A DNA stretch of 7,177 nt, taken from the NCBI GenBank assembly GCA_900547615.1, contig URHH01000130.1, positions 1 to 7,177 of the forward strand, read 5' to 3'. Origin of the DNA: an uncultured Blautia sp. GTDB taxonomy: Bacteria; Bacillota; Clostridia; Lachnospirales; Lachnospiraceae. The position numbers and the translations under genes were made by a program. The notes under the pieces were generated by a model, which did no database searches, had not been told where the DNA came from, and saw nothing but the letters and a program-made list of their open reading frames with translations. Below, one piece after another: positions 1 through 6,448 of the stretch (position 1 is its first letter; each line of letters starts with the position of its first letter).

Positions 1-734
1 CCGAAACCGCCTCCTATGTACGGCTTGATAACGCGAACCTTACCCCAGGGGATACCGAGAGCCTGACCGATCACACGGCGCACAATATGCGGAATCTGTG
101 TGGACGTTACCACAACAATCCTTCCCTTTTCCATATATGCGTAAGAAATGGGATTTTCGATATGACAGTGCTGAACGATCGGAGTTTTATAACTTCTCTT
201 TATTACTGTGTCAGAATCTTTAAGCCCCTGCTCAACATTACCGATAAAGAAATTGGAACGTGCCAGAACATTATCTTTTTTGTCAAGATGAACCGGATGC
301 GGCGTTCCATACATAGATTTTCGAGGATCAATCTCTACAGGATATTCCTCATATTCCACCTTGATAAGCTTTAACGCCCGCGCTGCCGTCACCTCGTCTT
401 CTGCCACAACGGCCGCTATGTCGTCCCCGTAATACCGCACTCTTCCTGTTAAGAGATTACGGTCCGCTATGTCCTGATGGGCCGCTTCTACAGACCAGGG
501 ATGCCCCGGCGTGGGATAACAGTGATCCGGAACATCCTTAAACGTAACAACACGGACGACTCCCGGAAGAGCCTCTGCCTCACTTGTATCAATGGAGGTT
601 ACAATACCGTTTCCAATAGTTGCATGATACACCTTTGCCACAAGACAGTTTTTCGGAGCCATATCATCTGTAAATTTTGCCCTGCCTGTGACCTTTTCAT
701 AAGCGTCTACTCTTGGAATGCTCTTTCCAATCAT
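1..734 (-). CDS. xdhA: Xanthine dehydrogenase molybdenum-binding subunit XdhA, N-terminal part (runs off the left edge)
   Basis: This is the start of the large, molybdopterin-binding subunit of a split-type xanthine dehydrogenase, which would hydroxylate purines such as hypoxanthine or xanthine in the cytoplasm. The first 244 residues are present; relatives have roughly 750, so the C-terminal two thirds are missing. It opens with MIGKSIPRVDAYEKVTGRA, closely resembling the start of E. coli XdhA as I remember it. Residues about 12-130 form the alpha/beta hammerhead domain. The first molybdopterin domain then begins, with STQIPHIVRR at 211-220 (Gln213 corresponds to the Mo-oxo-binding Gln767 of bovine xanthine oxidase) and the cofactor-binding GGGF at 241-244, where the window ends. 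The start at 734 is supported by AGAAGGTGA at 748-740. No [2Fe-2S] domain is fused to it, so xdhB- and xdhC-like FAD and iron-sulfur subunits would be expected further left (inference). It follows a strong terminator, so it may be expressed separately from xdh. Confidence 0.93.
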   Translation of the reverse strand, partial: MIGKSIPRVDAYEKVTGRAKFTDDMAPKNCLVAKVYHATIGNGIVTSIDTSEAEALPGVVRVVTFKDVPDHCYPTPGHPWSVEAAHQDIADRNLLTGRVRYYGDDIAAVVAEDEVTAARALKLIKVEYEEYPVEIDPRKSMYGTPHPVHLDKKDNVLARSNFFIGNVEQGLKDSDTVIKRSYKTPIVQHCHIENPISYAYMEKGRIVVVTSTQIPHIVRRVIGQALGIPWGKVRVIKPYIGGGF

Positions 735-765
735 AACTGTCACCTTCTTTGCTTAAATTTTAATT

Positions 766-822
766 AAAAAAACCAGACAAAGTCCCGGAGGAATCTCTGT
801 TCTCCTCAGGACTATTGTCCGG
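766..822 (-). terminator. Rho-independent terminator after xdh, upstream of xdhA
   Basis: Read on the minus strand, CCGGACAA (822-815) pairs with TTGTCTGG (780-773), AGTCCT (813-808) pairs with GGGACT (786-781), and GAGGA (807-803) pairs with TCCTC (792-788). That is 19 pairs including two G-U wobbles, broken only by single-base bulges at 814 and 787, around a 10-base loop at 793-802. Seven T residues (772-766) follow directly, the standard form of an intrinsic terminator. It lies 38 bases past the xdh stop codon and 31 bases before the xdhA start. On the plus strand no T run follows, so it is unidirectional. It accounts for most of the 126-base gap 735-860, in which I see no gene. Confidence 0.9.
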
Positions 823-860
823 CTCTGAACCATGCTGTTTCTTATAGATTCCTGAACGGT

Positions 861-3416
861 TTATTTCTTCTGATAGGGCGTATTTTCTACTGGAAGAGAG
901 GTACGGAATTGACCGTCTTTCCTGTAATATGCCCCTGCGATAGCAGGCGCTGTCGGAATAGCTGTAATCTCTCCGATTCCAATTGCCCCGCAGGCAACAG
1001 GAAGTCCTTTTTTCTCCACGATAATACTCTCTACTTCAGGAATTTTATTTGCTTTTGGTAATCCTAGTGTACCATATTTCGCAGTCGGTTTGCAATCTGA
1101 AATTGGATATTTTTCTGTCAAAGCAAAGCCATATGACATAATAACTCCGCCTTCAATCTGCCCCTCTACAGACAGAGGATTGACTGCTTTTCCCACATCG
1201 TGAGCCGCCACGATTTTCTTTACGGTTCCGTCTTCATTTAAAATACAGACCTGTGTAGCATAACCGTATGCAACATGAGAAACCGGATTTTTTTTATCGC
1301 TTCCCATCGGGTCGGTAGCAGCCAGATATTCCCCTGTATATTCTTTTCCTTCCAGTTCCGAAAGAGAATGGAAAGATAAATCTTCTTTTAACTTTTCACA
1401 GGCTCTTCTCACAGCCTCTCCTGTAATAAGCGTCTGTCTGGAACCTGACGTTGTTCCGGAATCCGGCGCTGTCCAGGTATTTGAGGCATCGTAATAAATC
1501 TCTTCCCGCTTCAGGGAAAGAATCTCGGAAACCATCTGTACAAGAACAGTTCCAAGTCCCTGTCCGATACAGGAAGCCCCCGCATGGATTTCCACACGTC
1601 CGTCCTTTACAAGAAGACGGGCTCTTCCCCAGTCAGGAAGACCTACGCCAACGCCTGCATTTTTCATAGCACATGCAATTCCTGTATACGGACTGCTCTC
1701 ATATATGTCTTTTACCGCCTCAAGGGTTTCCGCAAGACCTGTGGACTCATCTACAATCTGACCATTTGGAAGCTCCTGTCCCGGACGGATTGCATTTCGG
1801 TAGCGAATTTCCCAGGGAGAAATCCCCACGATTCCCGCCATTTTCGTAAGGAGCATCTCAATAGCAAAACATGTCTGAGTCACACCAAATCCACGGAACG
1901 CTCCCGCAGGAGGATTGTTTGTATAATATGCCTTTCCGTCAATATCAAAGTTCTGATAATTGTAAGGTCCGGAAGCATGAGTGCAGGCACGCTGCAGAAC
2001 AGGTCCTCCAAGGGATGCGTAGGCTCCCGTATCTGCGATCACGGTCGCTTTCACTCCCTGAATGATTCCGTTTTCATCACAGCCAAGCGTAAACTCCATA
2101 TCCATAGGGTGGCGTTTCGGGTGGATCAAAATACTCTCTGCTCTTGTAAGCTTTACCTTTACCGGACGTTTTGTCAGATACGCGATCATAGCCGCATGAT
2201 GCTGAACAGTTACGTCCTCTTTGCCTCCAAATCCACCGCCTACCAGCTTGTTGCGGACTTTTACCTTTTCTGCAGGAAGTCCCAAAAGTGCCATACATTC
2301 ATGCTGGGTATCGTATACGCCCTGATCAGATGAATAAATGATCACTCCGTCTCCGTCCGGTATTGCAACGGCGCATTCCGGCTCTAAAAAAGCATGTTCT
2401 GTCCACGGCGTATGGAAAGTATCGGAAAGTACATGAGCAGAATTTTGAATGGCAGCCTCTGCATCTCCCCTGGATACGTGCCAGTGAGAAAGAAGATTGT
2501 CTTTTTCACATTCATGTACCTTAGGCGCATCCTCTCTCATTGCATCGTACGGATCACGCACCATAGGAAGTTCCTCGTACTCTACCTCAATCTTCTGTTT
2601 TCCCTCTTCCACTGCCTCAAGAGTTTCCCCGGCTACAAGAGCAATGGCGTCTCCAAGATAGTGGGTAAGATGACCAACCGGGATCAGGCCGTCCCAGTCC
2701 TGTTTTAAATGCCCTACCTTGACGCTTCCCGGAATATCTTCCGCTGTAAATACAGCAATCACTCCCGGTACTTCCTTTGCTTTCTCCGTATGGATTGCCT
2801 TTACTCTGGCTCTCGGATAAGCGGAACGCAGAGCGCTTCCGTAAATCATGCCTTCCATGTGTATGTCGTCCGGATATTCTCCATAACCCAGAACTTTTTC
2901 CCTCACATCTACTCTTGGGACGCGTTCTCCCAGCTTCCATGTATATTCTTTTTCTTTCGGAAGACCCTCTCTTTTATATTTTGCAGCAAGTAAAATGCCA
3001 TCTATGATTTTTTTATATCCTGTACAGCGACATACATTATTTTTTATGGCGTCTGCCGCTTCCGCTCTCGTTGGGCTCTGATTTTTATCGAGAAGAGCTT
3101 TTGCACTTATTACCATTCCGGGAATACAAAAACCGCACTGTACCGCTCCCGCTTCTCCAAAAGCGCGGACAAAAATTTCTTTTTCTTCCTCCGGAAGTCC
3201 CTCTACAGTCATAATATGCTTTCCTTCCAGCTTGGAAAGTCTGGGCACACAGGCTTTCGTTGCCTTTCCGTCAATAAGCACATGACAGGTTCCGCAGGCA
3301 CCTTCGCTGCATCCGTCTTTTACAGATGTAAGACCGCACACATCCCGGAGAAAAGGAAGAAGTTTCATATCACGTTCTTCAAAATATTCTTTTCCGTTTA
3401 CAAAAAAGTGAAACAT
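861..3416 (-). CDS. xdh: Selenium-dependent xanthine dehydrogenase, fused [2Fe-2S] and molybdopterin domains
   Basis: Predicted cytoplasmic purine hydroxylase of 851 residues, the length of the selenium-dependent xanthine dehydrogenase family (TIGR03311). That family's Enterococcus faecalis member needs selenium, SelD and molybdenum. Residues 1-75 are a plant-type [2Fe-2S] ferredoxin domain with Cys36, Cys41, Cys44 and Cys56. Residues 80-150 are the second [2Fe-2S] domain with Cys94, Cys97, Cys129 and Cys131. A linker leads to the hammerhead domain (about 167-285) and two molybdopterin domains (about 310-545 and 570-830). By alignment from memory to bovine xanthine oxidase, Gln365 = Gln767, Glu400 = Glu802, Arg477 = Arg880, Phe510 = Phe914 and Glu816 = the catalytic base Glu1261; the cofactor loop is VGGGFGGKE at 392-400. 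Purine-binding Glu and Arg are both present, favouring a purine over an aldehyde or nicotinate. There is no FAD domain and no in-frame UGA; selenium would be in the cofactor. AGGAGG (3428-3423) lies six bases before the ATG. The gene follows ygfK by 22 bases, so they are probably one operon. Substrate could also be hypoxanthine or another oxopurine. Confidence 0.93.
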   Translation of the reverse strand: MFHFFVNGKEYFEERDMKLLPFLRDVCGLTSVKDGCSEGACGTCHVLIDGKATKACVPRLSKLEGKHIMTVEGLPEEEKEIFVRAFGEAGAVQCGFCIPGMVISAKALLDKNQSPTRAEAADAIKNNVCRCTGYKKIIDGILLAAKYKREGLPKEKEYTWKLGERVPRVDVREKVLGYGEYPDDIHMEGMIYGSALRSAYPRARVKAIHTEKAKEVPGVIAVFTAEDIPGSVKVGHLKQDWDGLIPVGHLTHYLGDAIALVAGETLEAVEEGKQKIEVEYEELPMVRDPYDAMREDAPKVHECEKDNLLSHWHVSRGDAEAAIQNSAHVLSDTFHTPWTEHAFLEPECAVAIPDGDGVIIYSSDQGVYDTQHECMALLGLPAEKVKVRNKLVGGGFGGKEDVTVQHHAAMIAYLTKRPVKVKLTRAESILIHPKRHPMDMEFTLGCDENGIIQGVKATVIADTGAYASLGGPVLQRACTHASGPYNYQNFDIDGKAYYTNNPPAGAFRGFGVTQTCFAIEMLLTKMAGIVGISPWEIRYRNAIRPGQELPNGQIVDESTGLAETLEAVKDIYESSPYTGIACAMKNAGVGVGLPDWGRARLLVKDGRVEIHAGASCIGQGLGTVLVQMVSEILSLKREEIYYDASNTWTAPDSGTTSGSRQTLITGEAVRRACEKLKEDLSFHSLSELEGKEYTGEYLAATDPMGSDKKNPVSHVAYGYATQVCILNEDGTVKKIVAAHDVGKAVNPLSVEGQIEGGVIMSYGFALTEKYPISDCKPTAKYGTLGLPKANKIPEVESIIVEKKGLPVACGAIGIGEITAIPTAPAIAGAYYRKDGQFRTSLPVENTPYQKK

Positions 3417-3438
3417 AGGCCGCCTCCTGTCAAAAAGA

Positions 3439-6435
3439 CTATTTCAAAAGATAATCATAATCGTCAATGACTGCACAGATCAGACGGCGAAGTCCCTCAT
3501 AGATAGGATCTGCCGGATCGTCTGCTTTACAGTCTGTTACTTTTCCGAGGAATCGTACCGCACATTCTTTTGTTTCCTTATTTTTCACAAGGAAACCGTC
3601 GTTTGTGCTGTCTTTCATATCCTCTTCTGTTGCAAATAAAGTAAATTTATCTTTGTACGGCGCGCTTGCGTAAGGACAGAAGCTCTTACAGTTTCCGCAC
3701 TCATTACACATATAGTCCACATGAATGATCTGATTCATTGCCATTCCCGGAACCTTAATGGAGAGATTTGCTCTGTTTGGACATACGTCCACGCAGTTTT
3801 CACAGATCTTATTGCATACAAGACAGCGCTCTTTTTCTGTCTCTTTCTCGCTGCTCTGTGCAAGAATACCCTTCTTCTCAAAACAGTTTGTTTCTGTTTC
3901 CTGAATTTCTGCATCTTTTACAACAGCCTCTGAAAGGATTGCCTCTGCTGCGATCTGTGCGTCACGGATTGCCTCTACGATCGTAGCTGCGCCGCCTGCG
4001 CCATCGCCGATGAGATAAATACCGGAAATGCCGGTTTCCATTGTCTTCTGGTTATATTTTGCCCTGCCTCTTTCGTTTACCTCAATGCCGTTTGCCTGAT
4101 AGCTCTCTGAATCTGTCTTTTCACCAACAGCTACGATGACTGTATCTGCCGGAACTTCCCCTGTCTTTCCTGTCTCTGTAACAGAAGCTCTTCCGGAGGC
4201 ATCTGTCTTTCCAAGTTCCATCACTTTACAGAGAAGCATTCCGTTTTCCAGACTTACAGGAGAAAGAAGCTCTCTAAATTCAACGCCGTCTTCCAGAACC
4301 TCTAAAAGTTCATCTTCGGCTGCCGGCATATAGCGTTTTGTTCTTCTGTATACAAGGGAAACTTCCTCCACTCCTTTTGTGCGGACAGCCGCCCTTGCCG
4401 TATCCATAGCCGTATTTCCGCCGCCAATCACGACAACATGTTTTCCAAGGTCTACATTTCCGTCTTTTTCCTTAAATTCTTTTAAGAAGTGAATGGCATT
4501 GACCGTCTCGCCTTTTTCCAGTTTTAAGGTTCCCGGTTTTCCTGCACCGATCGCCACGATCACTGCATCATATCCTTCTGCCTTCAACGCATTATAATCT
4601 TTAATTTCTCTGTTTGTCTCAATTGTTACTCCCAGTTTTGCGAGAAGGGATACGTCTTTGTCAATGGCTTCTTCAGAAATACGGAAGCCCGGGATCACAT
4701 AACGGATCACACCGCCCAGTTTCTCTTCTTTTTCAAAAATCGTCACATCTGCGCCGGCTCTTCCAAGGAAATATGCTGCTGCCATACCTGCCGGACCGCC
4801 GCCTACAACTGCCACTTTCTTTCCGGCTGCTCCCTGTGCCTTGATTTCCCCGATCACTTCCTCATAGCCTTTTTCTGCTGCAAGAAGTTTTGTTCCTCTT
4901 ATATTTACCGGCTCTTCATAGAAGTTTCTTGTACATTTTGTCATACAGTTATGGGCACATAAAGTTCCTGTAATAAACGGAAGCGCGTTTTTCTCAAGGA
5001 TCACTCTGAGCGCCTCTGCATATTTTCCCTCTCCTGTCAGCTTAATATATGTCGGAATATCCTGGTGGATCGGACATCCTTCCATACACGGCGCATAGAA
5101 GCAGTCAAGAAGAGGAACTTCTTTTTCACTCTTTCTGTTTGGAAGAGGCTTGATATTTTTCACATGATGAGGATTTTTCACTGCGTCAAGAGCAAGCGCG
5201 TTTAATGCCTCCACATCAATTCCCGTCCACTGGGACACATTTCCATCCATTACCTTTTCTGCCATCTGGGTAAATCTCTGGTATCCGCCCGGTTTTAAAA
5301 GAGTCGTTGCAACTGTTACCGGCCATATGCCGCAGGCTGTGATTTTGTCAATGTTATAATAATCTGCTCCGCCGGAATATGCGATGCGGAGTTTTCCGTC
5401 AAATTCTCTGGAAAGCTTTGCCGCAAGAGAAATAGATAATGGGAAAAGGGCTTTTCCTGACATATACATCTCCTCGCTTGGAAGCTCGCTTCTTGTAACA
5501 TCTACCGGGAAGGTATTTGTGATCTTTACGCCAAACGCAAGATTCAGTTCATCTGCAAGCGCCATCAGACGTTTGAACATAGGGATCGCATCCTCATACT
5601 GCAGGTCATCCCGGAAATGGAAATCTCCGAATGCCATGTAATCGTATCCCATCTCGTCCATTGTTTTTCTTGCAAACTCATATCCGAGAAGAGTCGGATT
5701 GCATTTGATGAACGTATTCAGATGTTTTTCCTTATAAAGGTGCGTTGCAATGCTCTCAATCTCGTTTGGCGGGCAGCCATGCAGGGTAGATATGGTTGCG
5801 GAATTACAGATATTAGAAGGAATGGCTTCAATATCTTCCTTTGTCACCTTCTGGAAGGAGTCTACATGGTCAAGAAGCCACTGACGGCATTCTTTAAAGA
5901 TTTCTGTGTCTTTTGCTTCCATCATGCTGTTGATAAAGTTATCTACCTTGGGCTCTTTAATTCCTGCAAGATCGTAGCCTACAGAAATATTAAACTGGAA
6001 ACCGTCCTGATCTCCAAGTCCAAACTCTTTTGCAATCACATGAAGGGCAAACCATGCCTTAATGTACTCGTTCATTGCATCGGACACATAAAGCTCTGTG
6101 GACCACTCACAGTTATAGCACTCGTCTTCCGCCAGAATACACGGTTTATTTACACAGGCTGCAAGCTCCGGTCCGTCCATTTTCTGAACGGTTTTCAGCT
6201 CGAAGAAACGTGCGCCGCCATAATAGGAGGCTACAATATTCTGAGCGAGCTGTGTATGCGGACCTGCTGCCGGTCCAATGGGATTTTCAAGCTTTCTTCC
6301 AAACAGGTCAAGCTTTCTGGAAGTATCTGCCACATATCCTCTGTGTACGCCGAACACCGTATCTCTTTTCTTTTTTTCCTCTAAAATCCATTCCATGATC
6401 TGTCCAAAAGACATACAGGACATTCTGTCACTCAT
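3439..6435 (-). CDS. ygfK: YgfK-family flavin/iron-sulfur oxidoreductase (putative selenate reductase subunit)
   Basis: Multidomain oxidoreductase of 998 residues, close to E. coli YgfK (about 1030) and to TIGR03315. Residues 1-430 look like a TIM barrel related to the FMN domain of dihydroorotate and dihydropyrimidine dehydrogenases (NPIGPAAGPH at 51-60, HGCPPNEIE at 219-227, KCNPTLLGY at 244-252, AYSGGADYYNI at 352-362). Residues 440-510 are a GltD-type iron-sulfur domain with Cys445, Cys450, Cys454, Cys493, Cys497 and Cys501. Residues 540-835 are an FAD/NAD(P) module: VAVVGGGPAGMAAAYF from 541, a second nucleotide fold VVVIGGGNTAMDTA from 667, and YLIGDGAGGA at 807-816. The C-terminus holds two ferredoxin-type motifs: Cys874/878/881/885 (with an extra Cys871) and Cys910/913/916/920. 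It is therefore a soluble electron-transfer enzyme linking NAD(P)H, flavins and Fe-S clusters. The selenate-reductase label rests on E. coli genetics; its substrate is not established, and the purine neighbours suggest a heterocycle. The start at 6435 is chosen for its AGGAGG; an ATG at 6531 would add 32 residues inside ssnA. Confidence 0.93.
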   Translation of the reverse strand: MSDRMSCMSFGQIMEWILEEKKKRDTVFGVHRGYVADTSRKLDLFGRKLENPIGPAAGPHTQLAQNIVASYYGGARFFELKTVQKMDGPELAACVNKPCILAEDECYNCEWSTELYVSDAMNEYIKAWFALHVIAKEFGLGDQDGFQFNISVGYDLAGIKEPKVDNFINSMMEAKDTEIFKECRQWLLDHVDSFQKVTKEDIEAIPSNICNSATISTLHGCPPNEIESIATHLYKEKHLNTFIKCNPTLLGYEFARKTMDEMGYDYMAFGDFHFRDDLQYEDAIPMFKRLMALADELNLAFGVKITNTFPVDVTRSELPSEEMYMSGKALFPLSISLAAKLSREFDGKLRIAYSGGADYYNIDKITACGIWPVTVATTLLKPGGYQRFTQMAEKVMDGNVSQWTGIDVEALNALALDAVKNPHHVKNIKPLPNRKSEKEVPLLDCFYAPCMEGCPIHQDIPTYIKLTGEGKYAEALRVILEKNALPFITGTLCAHNCMTKCTRNFYEEPVNIRGTKLLAAEKGYEEVIGEIKAQGAAGKKVAVVGGGPAGMAAAYFLGRAGADVTIFEKEEKLGGVIRYVIPGFRISEEAIDKDVSLLAKLGVTIETNREIKDYNALKAEGYDAVIVAIGAGKPGTLKLEKGETVNAIHFLKEFKEKDGNVDLGKHVVVIGGGNTAMDTARAAVRTKGVEEVSLVYRRTKRYMPAAEDELLEVLEDGVEFRELLSPVSLENGMLLCKVMELGKTDASGRASVTETGKTGEVPADTVIVAVGEKTDSESYQANGIEVNERGRAKYNQKTMETGISGIYLIGDGAGGAATIVEAIRDAQIAAEAILSEAVVKDAEIQETETNCFEKKGILAQSSEKETEKERCLVCNKICENCVDVCPNRANLSIKVPGMAMNQIIHVDYMCNECGNCKSFCPYASAPYKDKFTLFATEEDMKDSTNDGFLVKNKETKECAVRFLGKVTDCKADDPADPIYEGLRRLICAVIDDYDYLLK

Positions 6436-6442
6436 ACAAAAA

Positions 6443-6448
6443 CCTCCT
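6443..6448 (-). promoter_or_regulatory. Ribosome binding site of ygfK
   Basis: A perfect AGGAGG on the minus strand, seven bases before the ATG at 6435 and directly abutting the ssnA stop codon (6451-6449). It fixes the ygfK start at MSDRMSCMSF instead of the upstream ATG at 6531. Its position means ribosomes ending ssnA stop on the ygfK initiation site, so the two genes are probably translationally coupled (inference). Confidence 0.85.

Noticed and set aside
87..767. Two short plus-strand open frames (87-374 and 477-767) opposite xdhA.
   Set aside because: They are shadows of the XdhA frame, which is continuous and conserved throughout 1-734.
789..854. A possible antiterminator: AGGAATCT (854-847, minus strand) is perfectly complementary to AGATTCCT (796-789) in the terminator loop and 3' arm.
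   Set aside because: An 8-base match in about 100 bases is not rare, and it would disrupt only the apical five pairs, leaving 14 lower pairs and the U run. No ligand-binding fold was seen upstream.
735..860. A small gene or RNA gene between xdh and xdhA.
   Set aside because: The gap is fully accounted for by the terminator hairpin, its U run and the xdhA ribosome binding site; no open frame with a start signal or tRNA-like fold was seen.
1584..2333. A 249-codon open frame on the plus strand inside xdh.
   Set aside because: It is antisense to a fully conserved enzyme; the translation is rich in Arg, Ser and Cys without recognisable domains, and no convincing ribosome binding site was seen.
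861..3416. Selenocysteine encoded by an in-frame UGA in the selenium-dependent Xdh.
   Set aside because: The frame has no internal stop; in this enzyme family selenium is a labile cofactor component, not selenocysteine.
5617..6384. A 255-codon open frame on the plus strand inside ygfK.
   Set aside because: It is a complement-strand shadow of the conserved N-terminal domain of YgfK, with no family resemblance and a Cys/Phe-rich composition typical of antisense frames.
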